Shown here: positions 15,946-24,127 of the stretch, piece by piece
Position numbering within the stretch: position 1 is the first letter of the stretch
Layout: every line of letters begins with the position of its first letter
From: Deltaproteobacteria bacterium
GTDB taxonomy: Bacteria; Desulfobacterota; DSM-4660; Desulfatiglandales; Desulfatiglandaceae
NCBI GenBank assembly: GCA_018644785.1
Contig: JABGPV010000015.1
Span: 1-38,879 of the forward strand
DNA: 38,879 nucleotides
Direction: 5' to 3'
Notes under the pieces: generated by a model
What the model was told of the DNA's origin: nothing
The model's database searches: none
What the model saw: the letters and a program-made list of their open reading frames with translations, nothing else
Program-made: the position numbers and the translations under genes

Positions 15946-16851
15946 CTACTCCTTCCACTCGCGCCAGTGGATTTCCTCAGTAGCCCAGTCAGGAATGCCA
16001 ATTTGCTCAGTCCGGTAGTTCCAGTAATAAGCGGCACCTTTGTAAGGGTCAAAAATCTGCATGACCGGCATTTCGATGACTTGGGTATTTTCAAGGGGCA
16101 GATCGTTCATCACAGCAACGTTCTTGACCATTTCCCAACACATGGCTGCATTGGTGAGAGAGACGAATATTTTACAGGACCGGGCCTCCAGTTCCCCACC
16201 TGCCATTTGTCGTCGTGCCAGCCCGTCAATTTTTTCTTTTCGGCCCGGATAATATACCAGTCTGGCGTATAGCGGTGTCAGGCTCCGGTAGTCAATTTCG
16301 TTCAATGCCAGATGTTCGGTGCCGAAACAGCCCAGGCTTTCCAGGGTAACGTCATCGGTGTGGGTAAAAGTGGAAACCACCAGGCTTCCGGAAGAAGCCG
16401 GCCCGACGACCATCCGTCTTGCAGCACGATGGCACAGGCGGGAGATCACAAGGTTGGCCTCAGGGCTGGTTGTCCCCAAAGCCACGATATCGTTTCGTTC
16501 AATCACAGCGGCAACCCAGTCGCGGTCTTTGTGGGTAATGCGGCGCCGGTGTGCAGTGACCTGGCAGGCTGGGTTTATGGTGGCCAAGTAACGCTTCCAC
16601 GCCTCAACTTTTGGGACATCAATGAGGTCGATGCCGAAAGGCAGACGGTTCAAATTGCTGGCCTCAACCGTATCATAATCAGCGATCTCGAACCGCTCAA
16701 ACCCGACTCTCACAAGTGCATCAAGGATCGCCCCATTCCCACCGCAGCCGAATACGGCCACCCGTGTTTGGCGACAGGCGTCGGCCATTTTTCCGGTGAA
16801 ATTGACAAATCCGGTCTGCCGGTCGATTATGGATTCCCACATGTTGCCCAT
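15946..16851 (-). CDS. ThiF/MoeB/E1-like adenylyltransferase family protein
   Basis: Contains the nucleotide-binding GCGGNGAI, the IADYDTVEASNLNR segment (the D...E..NLNR signature of ThiF/HesA/E1 proteins), and PKVEAWKRYLATINP. The Zn-binding CxxC pairs of MoeB/ThiF are not visible, so it may lack the zinc ribbon; a possible catalytic cysteine lies in RSCKIFVSLTNAAMCWEM. It should adenylate a carboxylate, either a protein C-terminus or a small molecule; the substrate is unknown. The start at ATG 16851 is preferred because GGGAG lies 7 bases upstream. A GTG at 16950 with GAGGGG upstream would add 33 residues and cannot be excluded. It heads the operon. Confidence 0.8.
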   Translation of the reverse strand: MGNMWESIIDRQTGFVNFTGKMADACRQTRVAVFGCGGNGAILDALVRVGFERFEIADYDTVEASNLNRLPFGIDLIDVPKVEAWKRYLATINPACQVTAHRRRITHKDRDWVAAVIERNDIVALGTTSPEANLVISRLCHRAARRMVVGPASSGSLVVSTFTHTDDVTLESLGCFGTEHLALNEIDYRSLTPLYARLVYYPGRKEKIDGLARRQMAGGELEARSCKIFVSLTNAAMCWEMVKNVAVMNDLPLENTQVIEMPVMQIFDPYKGAAYYWNYRTEQIGIPDWATEEIHWREWKE

Positions 16852-17020
16852 TGCGTCACTCCCGTAGCTGGTTGAACAGAATGGAGCAGATTGCTCCCAA
16901 ATTGATGATTGGGGAAAAGATTCCTTGTTGAGTTCCCCACAGGGTATCACTCGCTTCCCCTCAGCTCATGGAGGCAATGAACAATTCTTGACACTCCATA
17001 AAGAATTTTTCTCGGTTAAT

Positions 17021-17049
17021 ATAATACAAAGGAATCAAATCAACTTCAA
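17021..17049 (-). promoter_or_regulatory. possible sigma-70 promoter of the thiF-acyltransferase-methyltransferase-patatin operon
   Basis: On the minus strand TTGAAG (17044-17049), 17-nt spacer, TATTAT (17021-17026), upstream of both possible thiF-like start codons. The match is partial and the region is AT-rich. Confidence 0.4.
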
Positions 17050-17125
17050 TGGAAAAACCTTTCGGCCGGTTGAATACGGAACCTTTGAGCGGATGGGCAG
17101 TTCCATAAGCATTGAAATTGCGTTT
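17045..17125 (+). pseudogene. internal fragment of a pspF-like activator gene
   Basis: The plus-strand frame reads FRPVEYGTFERMGSSISIEI, aligning with LRLVEYGTFERVGSAKSIEV of PspF (DNA 3277-3337), and nucleotide similarity extends a little to both sides. Nothing of the AAA+ Walker motifs or HTH is present, so this is a broken piece of a paralogue. It overlaps the promoter region of the divergent thiF-like operon and lies just upstream of the leader of the MBL-fold gene. Confidence 0.65.
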
Positions 17126-17157
17126 GACCATTTTCAGGATTTTCAAACGCTCCCAAA

Positions 17158-17186
17158 TTGGCATTATCCTCTAAATATGCTACTAT
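17158..17186 (+). promoter_or_regulatory. sigma-70 promoter of the MBL-fold gene
   Basis: TTGGCA (17158-17163), exactly 17-nt spacer, TACTAT (17181-17186), about 95 bases before the ATG. Similar in sequence and position to the promoter at 10690-10718. Confidence 0.6.
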
Positions 17187-17279
17187 CTTTTTGGATTGTT
17201 TTTGAAGAAATACCACTCTCCTGAGATTATTCAAACCCGTAGGACACCCCATATGGGTGCTGAAAGGAAAGGCAACATC

Positions 17280-18044
17280 ATGACACACGAAATTTTTGCA
17301 TTGAAATATGCGGGACCCCTTACCAGTTCCGGGGCCTTTGTCATGTGGCTTAAGGAGTGGGAGAAGACCGTCGAACGCAATTGCTATTTCTGGCTCATAA
17401 GACATGGATCTTCCCAAATTATGGTGGACGCAGGCGTAACACCCGAACTGGCCGTGAAAAGGAATCTCACCGGCTATGTCCCTCCTGAAAAATTGCTGCA
17501 GCAATTGCATCTTAATGCGGCGGGCATCAAACACGTGATCCTGACCCACCTGCACTGGGATCACGCAGGGGGTGCATCCCTGTTCCCAAACGCCCGGTTT
17601 TACGTGCAGGAGAAAGAGTATCGCTTCTGGTTGGATGATCCCATATCCGAAAGGCCCCCTTTCAAGCTGGTTTCCGATGATACTTGTAAAGAATATCTGA
17701 GAGGTCTTGAAGGCACGGACCGTCTGGTGCTTCTCAAAGGGGACCGGGAAATATTCCCTGGTATCGAATGTCTCAAAGCCCCGGGCCACACACCGGCCCT
17801 TCAGGCGGTTGCCGTAAACACAGGGAAAGGAAAGGCCATACTCGGCTCCGATTGCGCCCACTTTTTCCGCAATTACCGGGAAGACTGGCCCAGCTCGCTC
17901 ATAATGGATCTGGCGGCATGGATGAAGACCTATGATAAGCTGAGAAGCAAGGTCGCGTCCCTTGACCTGCTCTTTCCCGGCCACGATCCCTTGATGACTA
18001 CCCGTTATGAAAAGGTGACGGAACATGTGACGAAGTTGGTATAG
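17280..18044 (+). CDS. MBL-fold hydrolase, N-acyl homoserine lactonase-like
   Basis: A 254-residue metallo-beta-lactamase-fold protein. The metal-binding motif THLHWDHAGG, then GHTPALQ (His), GSDCAHF (bridging Asp) and FPGHD (His) are all intact, in the spacing of AttM/AiiA-type lactonases. It would hydrolyse lactones or esters using two metal ions; quorum-signal lactonase activity is possible but not proven. The start at 17280 is chosen because GGAAAGG lies about 7 bases upstream and the truncated copy at 11515 begins at the same codon; a longer frame from 17196 runs through the leader. It is divergent from the operon that encodes an AHL-synthase-like acyltransferase, suggesting linked N-acyl metabolism (inference). 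Confidence 0.85.
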   Translation: MTHEIFALKYAGPLTSSGAFVMWLKEWEKTVERNCYFWLIRHGSSQIMVDAGVTPELAVKRNLTGYVPPEKLLQQLHLNAAGIKHVILTHLHWDHAGGASLFPNARFYVQEKEYRFWLDDPISERPPFKLVSDDTCKEYLRGLEGTDRLVLLKGDREIFPGIECLKAPGHTPALQAVAVNTGKGKAILGSDCAHFFRNYREDWPSSLIMDLAAWMKTYDKLRSKVASLDLLFPGHDPLMTTRYEKVTEHVTKLV

Positions 18045-18104
18045 CAGTGTCACTTTTTCTGCCATGAAGCTCCTGAGCAGGTTGAGGGAGCTAAGGAGAA
18101 AGAT

Positions 18105-18323
18105 ATGGTATTATCACAAAATTGTTCAATGGAAAAAGTAACCTTTAATATACCCACTGAGTTAAAAGAGCAGGTCGTAGCGCTCAAGAAGGATTTAAAG
18201 ATCTCACTTTCTGCAATCTACAATGAAGCCATCGCCGACTATCTGAAGCACAAAGAGATAGAGAAATGGCGCCAGGGAGTCTCTATGGCATTAGAGGATA
18301 AAGAGTATATGATGAACTACTGA
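18105..18323 (+). CDS. ribbon-helix-helix antitoxin-like protein
   Basis: A 72-residue protein with a short strand then two helices (EKVTFNIPTELKEQVVALKKDLKISLSAIYNEAIADYLKHKE), the CopG/CcdA-like RHH DNA-binding fold, and a C-terminal tail that in antitoxins wraps the toxin (EKWRQGVSMALEDKEYMMNY). AAGGAG lies 6 bases before the ATG. No classic toxin (MazF, CcdB, ParE, PIN) follows; the next gene, 67 bases on, is a Fic protein. It is either an orphan antitoxin or a regulator of the Fic gene. Confidence 0.75.
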   Translation: MVLSQNCSMEKVTFNIPTELKEQVVALKKDLKISLSAIYNEAIADYLKHKEIEKWRQGVSMALEDKEYMMNY

Positions 18324-18390
18324 AAATAGTGCACAGCACGGTCGCTAAAACTCTAAATCCTGCCTATGTGTTAAAAATATAGGCTTTAAA

Positions 18391-19419
18391 ATGACGAAAA
18401 AAAACGAATACCAACCGCCTTATACCATCACCCCTGCCATGTTGAATCTGGTGGCGGAGATTGGAGAACTCATCGGTCGCTATACCGTATTGGCCGAACA
18501 GAATCTAACGCCACGCCTGCGCCGGGAAAACCGTATTCGAACCATTCAAGCCTCGCTGGCCATCGAAAATAACACCCTCACTCTTGAACAGGTCACCGCT
18601 GTCATTGACGGAAAACGGGTCCTCGGACACCCGCGTGAAATTCAAGAAGTGCGCAACGCCTTTACCGCCTATGAGGCAATGGAGGGGTGGAAGCCCACAT
18701 CACGGGAACATCTACTGGCGGCCCATGGACTGCTTATGTCCACGCTGATGGATAACCCCGGCGTGTTTCGCTCCGGCGACGTCGGCATATTTCGCGGCGA
18801 ACAAGTTGTACATATGGCCCCGCCTGCGGACAGGGTGCCGCACCTGATGGACCAACTGCTTGACTGGCTGAAACGCACCGAGGAACACCCCCTGGTCGCC
18901 GGTTGCCTGTTCCATTACGAACTGGAATTCATCCATCCATTCACCGACGGCAATGGCCGCATGGGACGGCTGTGGCAAACCATTATTCTGCGAAACTGGA
19001 ACCCGGTGCTGGCATATCTGCCTGTTGAAACGCTTATTCGGGACCGACAGGAGGATTATTACCGTGTGCTCGCCCAAGCGGATGAACACGCCGACATCAC
19101 CCCATTTGTCGAATTCATGCTAAAAGCCCTGCATGATGCCATAGGCGAAGCCGTTGTCGCCGATCAAGTAGACGACCATGTAACCGATCAAGTAGCATTA
19201 CTGATTGAAGCTCTTGGCAGCGGAGAATTGGGAAGCATGGATCTCATGAAAGGATTGGGGCTTTCTCACAGGCCCACATTCAGAGAGAACTATTTGAATC
19301 CGGCTTTGGCCGGCGGATGGATCGAACGCACCCAACCCGACTCTCCCCGCAGCCCCACCCAACGGTATCGCCTTACTGACAAAGGAAGACGCTGGATAAA
19401 AAATAAGAACGAAGCGTGA
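18391..19419 (+). CDS. Fic family AMP-transferase with C-terminal winged helix
   Basis: A 342-residue protein. The Fic motif HPFTDGNGRMGR (catalytic His) is intact and lies in the FELEFIHPF context. An N-terminal inhibitory motif SLAIEN (S/T-xxx-E-N/G) lies upstream of the core, so this is a class II Fic whose helix blocks the ATP site until released. The C-terminal region (about residues 260-340) is a winged helix-turn-helix (MDLMKGLGLSHRPTFRENYL, then RYRLTDKGRRWI). It transfers AMP to a target hydroxyl; the target is unknown. It follows an RHH antitoxin-like gene and converges on the acyl-CoA dehydrogenase gene with a 19-base gap. Confidence 0.9.
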   Translation: MTKKNEYQPPYTITPAMLNLVAEIGELIGRYTVLAEQNLTPRLRRENRIRTIQASLAIENNTLTLEQVTAVIDGKRVLGHPREIQEVRNAFTAYEAMEGWKPTSREHLLAAHGLLMSTLMDNPGVFRSGDVGIFRGEQVVHMAPPADRVPHLMDQLLDWLKRTEEHPLVAGCLFHYELEFIHPFTDGNGRMGRLWQTIILRNWNPVLAYLPVETLIRDRQEDYYRVLAQADEHADITPFVEFMLKALHDAIGEAVVADQVDDHVTDQVALLIEALGSGELGSMDLMKGLGLSHRPTFRENYLNPALAGGWIERTQPDSPRSPTQRYRLTDKGRRWIKNKNEA

Positions 19420-19438
19420 GGGCCTGAAGGCTTTTCCA

Positions 19439-20584
19439 TCACCTGCCCAACAACTGCCGCGCGATGGTGATTTTCTCCATTTCCTTGGTGGCCTCGTAGA
19501 TCTCCACAATTTTGGCATCCCGGTAGAAACGTTCAATGTCGTATTCATTAATGAATCCATAGCCGCCATGCATCTGCAGGGCATCATCCGTCACCCGGAC
19601 GCCGGTTTCTCCGGCCATCCATTTGGCCATGGCAATGAGTTTGGGATCGGTCCTGCCGTTATCCAGGAGCCAAGCCGCCTGATAGGTCAGGACTCTGGAT
19701 GCTTCAACCTTGGTGGCCATTTCCGCCAGTTTGAATTGAATGGCCTGGAATTTCCCCACGGCCTGACCAAAAGCCTCCCTTTTTTTCACATGGTTGATGG
19801 CCTGTTCCAAAGCACCTTGCGCTACGCCCACTCCCTGGGCAGCCGCCACCACCCGGTTGATATTGAATAACTCCATGGTCTGGGCAAAGCCGTTTCCCTC
19901 TTCCCCACCCACCAGGTTTTCTCTGGGAACCCTCACGTTGTTGAATGACAACTCCGCCGTATCCGAGGCCCTGATCCCCATTTTTCCCGTTATTTTTGAC
20001 GCTTCAAAGCCTGCCCGATCCGTTTCCACCATCAAGATGGAATGCCGATTGTAACGGGATTCGACTCCAGGGTTTGTGATGCAGAAAACGGTCAAATAGT
20101 CGGCTATGGTACCGTTGGTGATAAATATTTTGCTCCCGTTTATAACGTAATCATCACCATCTTTCACCGCGGTCGTTCTGGCCCCGAAAATATCACTGCC
20201 GGCATCCGGTTCGGTAATGGCGGCGCCCATGATGGCCTCACCGGTGGGAATGGGTGGAAGATACTTCTTCTTTTGTTCAGGCGTACCGTGGTTTTGCACA
20301 TACTCGGCGCCGAAAGCCGCCAGCAGCACGCAGCCGCAGCCGGGATCCACCCGCCAGAATTCTTCCATGATCAGACAGCTTTCAAAAAGACTTAAGCCCG
20401 CGCCATCGAATTCTTCCTTGATAAACCCACCCACAAACCCCAGCTCACAGGCTTTCTTCCAGAGTCCCTTTGGGAATTCTTCTTTCTGATCATATTCCTT
20501 GGCGATGTCCCGGATTTCACCCTCGGCAAATTCCCTGGCGGCCATTTTGATGTCCATCTCTTCTTTGCTCAACTCAAAATTCAT
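19439..20584 (-). CDS. acyl-CoA dehydrogenase
   Basis: A 381-residue flavoenzyme from the ATG at 20584, which has AAGGAGG 8 bases upstream; the frame extends further but without support. Family signatures include AITEPDAGSDIFGARTTA, NGSKIFITNG, RVPRENLVGG, GVGVAQGALEQAINHVKKREAFG and LQMHGGYGFINEYDIERFYRDAKI, with the catalytic base probably the Glu in IYEATKEM. It oxidises an acyl-CoA to the 2-enoyl-CoA and passes electrons to ETF. It lies downstream of the liv transporter genes, behind a terminator, and fits the same carboxylic acid degradation theme. Chain specificity cannot be told. Confidence 0.93.
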   Translation of the reverse strand: MNFELSKEEMDIKMAAREFAEGEIRDIAKEYDQKEEFPKGLWKKACELGFVGGFIKEEFDGAGLSLFESCLIMEEFWRVDPGCGCVLLAAFGAEYVQNHGTPEQKKKYLPPIPTGEAIMGAAITEPDAGSDIFGARTTAVKDGDDYVINGSKIFITNGTIADYLTVFCITNPGVESRYNRHSILMVETDRAGFEASKITGKMGIRASDTAELSFNNVRVPRENLVGGEEGNGFAQTMELFNINRVVAAAQGVGVAQGALEQAINHVKKREAFGQAVGKFQAIQFKLAEMATKVEASRVLTYQAAWLLDNGRTDPKLIAMAKWMAGETGVRVTDDALQMHGGYGFINEYDIERFYRDAKIVEIYEATKEMEKITIARQLLGR

Positions 20585-20656
20585 GGCAACTGCCTCCTTC
20601 ATAACAATTGGAAATACCCACAACGCTGGTGACGCAAAACAGGTTAAGAAAACAAT

Positions 20657-20688
20657 AAAGCCCCGGGCTTTTGAAACCCGGGGCTTTT
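20657..20688 (-). terminator. strong hairpin terminator between substrate-binding protein and acyl-CoA dehydrogenase
   Basis: AAAGCCCCGGG (20657-20667) pairs with CCCGGGGCTTT (20677-20687) around a 9-nt loop, giving an 11-bp GC-rich stem flanked by A and T tracts on both sides, so it can work in either direction. It separates the liv cluster from the acyl-CoA dehydrogenase gene. Confidence 0.8.
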
Positions 20689-20725
20689 GTATACGCTCTG
20701 ACGCTTCGAATCCCTCGAAAATAAA

Positions 20726-21921
20726 TCAGAGATCCTTGGGACTGCGCCAACCGGTCAGCGGCACCAGACACTTCTTTTCCACATCGGCCTTATAGAGCTT
20801 CACCTTTTTGGCCGGCGCATGGCTCTTGGTGGTGTAGGTTACCAACGGAAAGATGCCGCCGGTATCAAAATCCCTGAATGTTTCCAGGGCATCTTTCAGC
20901 GTATCGGGGGTCAGGTCTTTACCGGCTCTTTTGATGCCTTCGGCAAACAGCATGGAGATGCCGATGCCGCCGATATACAGACTGGTCAGCTTGGGTTTTC
21001 GGTTGTATTTTTTGGCGATCTCCCGAACCAACTTGATCCCGGGGTGTCATCGGTCCAGCTTCCCACAAATCCGGCCCCGATGTAGTTTTTGGCTGCGGGC
21101 CCGCAGGCTTTCACCAGAAGATCGTCCGTGGCCCAGTTAAAACCGAAAACTTTCGGCCAGTAGTTGTACTTTTCAGCGGTTTTCAAAAATGAAATGATGG
21201 GGGGCAGCACATCGCAGGTGACCACGATATTGGCGCCCGCTTTCTGCAGCGCCAGCACCTGACTGGAGGCATCCACCGCGCCGGTGGGCAATACCAGTTC
21301 GGCTACCACGGGAATGTTGTATTTGGCGGCCCTTTTCTTAACAGCGTCAAGCCCTTTCTTACCGTATTCTTTTTTGGTGTAGACCACGCCGATCTTCTTG
21401 TCTTTCATCTTGAGGTCATCATTGATGTAATCCACCATCACCTGGTATTGCCATTCATAAAGGGCGCCCAAAGCAAAAATATAGGGGTTCATCGGGTCGA
21501 AAAACTCCAGGGACATGGCGTTGGGGATGTTGACGATTTTATAGCGTTTGATGTTTTTCATGTTGGCGATGGTTTGATTGGTGCCGCCCGTGGTCATAAC
21601 GGTCAGGACCTTATCCCGACTGATGAGTTTTTTAACCGCGGCAACGGATTTAGGGGCCTGAAAGCCATCATCTTCCCAGAGCATCTTTATTTTGCGACCG
21701 TTGATGCCGCCTTTTTCATTGATGTAGTTCATGTAGTCGATCATGCCGTTTCCCTGAGGAATGCCCAGTGCCGCCACCGGGCCGGTCTTGACCAGCACAA
21801 ATCCCATTTCAATAGAATCATCCGTTACGCCCCGGCCGGAAGCCGACGCCAACCCGGCGCTTAGAAAAAATGCCAAACAAACCAATGCCGTCATTCCTGC
21901 CAATCTACCTTTGTTTCTCAT
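20726..21921 (-). pseudogene. branched-chain amino acid-type ABC substrate-binding protein, frameshifted
   Basis: The 5' part (from 21921) encodes a signal peptide (LAGMTALVCLAFFLSAGLASA) and a periplasmic-binding fold of the LivJ/LivK type (SIEMGFVLVKTGPVAALG, then GGINGRKIKMLWEDDGFQAP). After WTDDTPG the frame goes out of register near 21038-21046 within a C/G run. The other frame continues IKLVREIAKKYNRKPKL to the end at 20726, giving the normal ~398-residue length. One missing base explains it. Either the gene is inactivated, which would leave the importer without its binding protein, or it is a base-call error. GGGAGGG precedes the ATG. It binds the ligand in the periplasm for LivHMGF. 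Confidence 0.88.
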
Positions 21922-22003
21922 ACCTTACCCTCCCTTTGTTTAGGTGCTCGAACTCTTTTTTGGAAAAGTCCGGGCAAGTTTAAGAACCGTTAATGCCTTA
22001 TTG

Positions 22004-22063
22004 CCTGAAAAACCTAAAACTTTGAACTTCAAACTTTAAACTTAAAACTGCGGCTTGCCGCCT
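22004..22063 (-). repeat. intergenic repeat copy 1 (after livM): hairpin plus AAGTTT-type tract
   Basis: Directly after the livM stop the minus strand reads GGCGGCAAGCCGC (hairpin GCGGC-AA-GCCGC), then AGTTTTAAGTTTAAAGTTTG, then a tract ending in TTTAGGTTTTTCAGG. An almost identical arrangement follows livH at 23171-23222. It may be a duplicated terminator/attenuator or RNA-stabilising element. Confidence 0.6.
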
Positions 22064-23115
22064 CAGTATGTAAAAGGCCAGTTTTTGAATCCAACCTTGA
22101 TCCGTTGCCAAATGGCATTCAAGCCGCCCGGTTCGAAAATCAGGAACAACATGATCAGAAGTCCGAATACGGCAATATTCCATTCTTCATCATAGCGGCC
22201 CTGCATGGCGGGAATTACGGATTCTATTCCCTGGGACAGCAGTTTGATGCCTTCGGGCGCCGCCACAATGAAAATGGCGCCGAAAACAGCGCCGAGGATG
22301 CTGCCCAGGCCCCCGATGATAATCATGGCCAAATACTCAACAGAGGACATGAGGGTGAAGTGTTCCGGGTGAATATGTCCCATGACATAGGCGTACATGC
22401 CCCCCGCCACGCCGGCGTAAAAGGAGCTTAAGGCAAAGGCCGAAACCTTATATCCCGTGAGGTTGACCCCCATGACTTCCGCTGCAATATCCCGGTCTCT
22501 CACCGCGATGAACGCCCGGCCGACCCGCGTGCGGATGATATTCTTGGCAGCGATGATCATGAGCGCCGTAATACACAGGAGGAAATAATACATACTTTCG
22601 TCCGTGTCCAGAGTATAACCCAGCACGTTGACTTCCGGCATGTACATGCCCCGCTCGCCGCCGGTCAGACTTCTCCAGGTGATGAGGACATACTCCACCA
22701 TCACGCCGAAGCTCATGGTGGCCATGGCAAGATAAAGGCCCTTGAGTCTGAGGCAGGGGATCCCCACCAGAATTCCGGCTGCGGCGCTGACCAGGCCCCC
22801 GGCGGGGAGGGTAATCCAGAAGGGCATTCCAAGACCTTCTCCCAGCAAGGCGGCAGTGTAGGCGCCGATGGCCAGAAAAGCGGCATGACCCAGGGAAATC
22901 TGGCCTGTAAAACCGGTGAGGATATTGAGCCCAACGGCGGCTACTATGGCAATGCAGGAAAGATTAACCATATAGACAATATAGGTATCCGTAATATACG
23001 GCAGGATGAGCAGGCCGAGGATAAACAGGGCCATCCAGAACTTGCTCCAGATGGTATCCAGCAGTTTAATGTCTTCGTGGTAGCTCTCGCAAAAGGTTTT
23101 GCTGCGTATGGGCAT
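22063..23115 (-). CDS. livM: branched-chain amino acid-type ABC permease LivM
   Basis: A 350-residue integral membrane protein of the LivM family: a hydrophobic N-terminus (FWMALFILGLLILPYITDTYIVYM), the conserved LTGFTGQISLGHAAFLAIGAYTAALL, and the cytoplasmic loop motif GRAFIAVRDRDIAAEVMGVN that contacts the ATPases, then LAMIIIGGLGSILGAVFGA. It forms the inner-membrane channel with LivH. It lies between the binding-protein gene and livH on the same strand. In this cluster type the substrate is often a fatty, aromatic or dicarboxylic acid rather than an amino acid. Confidence 0.93.
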   Translation of the reverse strand: MPIRSKTFCESYHEDIKLLDTIWSKFWMALFILGLLILPYITDTYIVYMVNLSCIAIVAAVGLNILTGFTGQISLGHAAFLAIGAYTAALLGEGLGMPFWITLPAGGLVSAAAGILVGIPCLRLKGLYLAMATMSFGVMVEYVLITWRSLTGGERGMYMPEVNVLGYTLDTDESMYYFLLCITALMIIAAKNIIRTRVGRAFIAVRDRDIAAEVMGVNLTGYKVSAFALSSFYAGVAGGMYAYVMGHIHPEHFTLMSSVEYLAMIIIGGLGSILGAVFGAIFIVAAPEGIKLLSQGIESVIPAMQGRYDEEWNIAVFGLLIMLFLIFEPGGLNAIWQRIKVGFKNWPFTY

Positions 23116-23170
23116 AATGTTAGTACCTTATCACCTGGTTTTCTGTCACAAAAAACAAGAAGTTCATTGA

Positions 23171-23222
23171 CTGAAAAACCTAAAACTTGAAACCTAAAAC
23201 TTGAAACTGCGGCTTGCCGCCT
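23171..23222 (-). repeat. intergenic repeat copy 2 (after livH)
   Basis: After the livH stop the minus strand reads GGCGGCAAGCCGC, then AGTTTCAAGTTTTAGG, then another AGTTT tract and TTTTTCAG: the same hairpin and tract as at 22004-22063, in the same position relative to a permease stop codon. Confidence 0.6.
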
Positions 23223-24103
23223 TAGACCCTTTCCACTTCTTTGGTTCCGAACAGCCCGTAGGGTCTGATCATCAATACCAGAAACAACACCGCAAAGGGG
23301 GTCACATCCTTGACACCGCCCCCCACGATCTGGTCCAGATATCCGCCGGCCAGGTTTTCAAGGATGCCGATCGTAAGCCCCCCGATAATGGCGCCGGGAA
23401 TGCTCTCGAGCCCTCCCAGAATCACGGCGGGAAAAGCGCTGATGGCCACAAAAGCGAGGCCCACATTAAGCACCATGACATTTGCCAGCCCCACGCCGGC
23501 AAGCCCCGCCACCACGAAAGAGATACCCCAGGTCAATGCGTACACCTTTTTTATGTTGATCCCCATGAGGGTGGCGGTATCCTGATCATTGGCCGTGGCT
23601 CTCATGCCCAGACCCAGACGGGCGAACTTGAAAAAGAAGAAGAAGAGAAGCATGAGTGAAAAAGAGATGATCATGCTCCAGAGATGATTGTGGCTCAACA
23701 CGATGCCCCCCACATGGAGGGGTTCCACGGGAAAAGGAGTGGGAAAAACATAATTGTGATGTCCAAAGACGATGCCGGCCATGGAACGCAGGAAGATGCT
23801 GAGACCGATGGTCACCATGACCACGGAAAAGACCGGTTCTCCCAACATGGGTCGAATCACCAACCGTTCGGTCAGCGCCCCCAGCAGGCCCGACGCAATC
23901 AGGGTGAGGGGTACGGCCAGCCAGAAAGGAACGCCGAAGCGGGTGACCAGATAATAGCCGATAAAAGCCGCCACCATGATCGCCTCTCCCTGGGCAAAAT
24001 TGATGACGCCGGTCCCCTTGTAAATGAGCACAAACCCCATGGCAATGAGCGCATAGAGGCTGCCCACGGCTATTCCGCTTATGACGAGTTCCAGGAAATA
24101 CAT
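23222..24103 (-). CDS. livH: branched-chain amino acid-type ABC permease LivH
   Basis: A 293-residue membrane protein: ELVISGIAVGSLYALIAMGFVLIYKGTGVINFAQGEAIMVAAF is the typical LivH N-terminus, followed by the loop LGMRATANDQDTATLMGIN (coupling-helix region) and FAVISAFPAVILGGLESIPGAIIGGL-type C-terminal segments. It pairs with LivM in the membrane. It lies between the acyl-CoA ligase gene and livM. A copy of the hairpin repeat follows its stop codon. Confidence 0.93.
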   Translation of the reverse strand: MYFLELVISGIAVGSLYALIAMGFVLIYKGTGVINFAQGEAIMVAAFIGYYLVTRFGVPFWLAVPLTLIASGLLGALTERLVIRPMLGEPVFSVVMVTIGLSIFLRSMAGIVFGHHNYVFPTPFPVEPLHVGGIVLSHNHLWSMIISFSLMLLFFFFFKFARLGLGMRATANDQDTATLMGINIKKVYALTWGISFVVAGLAGVGLANVMVLNVGLAFVAISAFPAVILGGLESIPGAIIGGLTIGILENLAGGYLDQIVGGGVKDVTPFAVLFLVLMIRPYGLFGTKEVERV

Positions 24104-24127
24104 GCACGCCTCCTTAAATGGGATGCC

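Noticed and set aside
15942..16094. N-terminal 51-residue extension of the acyltransferase-CNBD protein
   Set aside because: It lies wholly inside the thiF-like gene in another frame, and a good ribosome binding site marks the internal ATG at 15941.
16925..17224. 99-codon plus-strand frame as a real gene
   Set aside because: Only its middle resembles PspF; the ends run through promoter sequence of the two flanking genes and there is no start signal.
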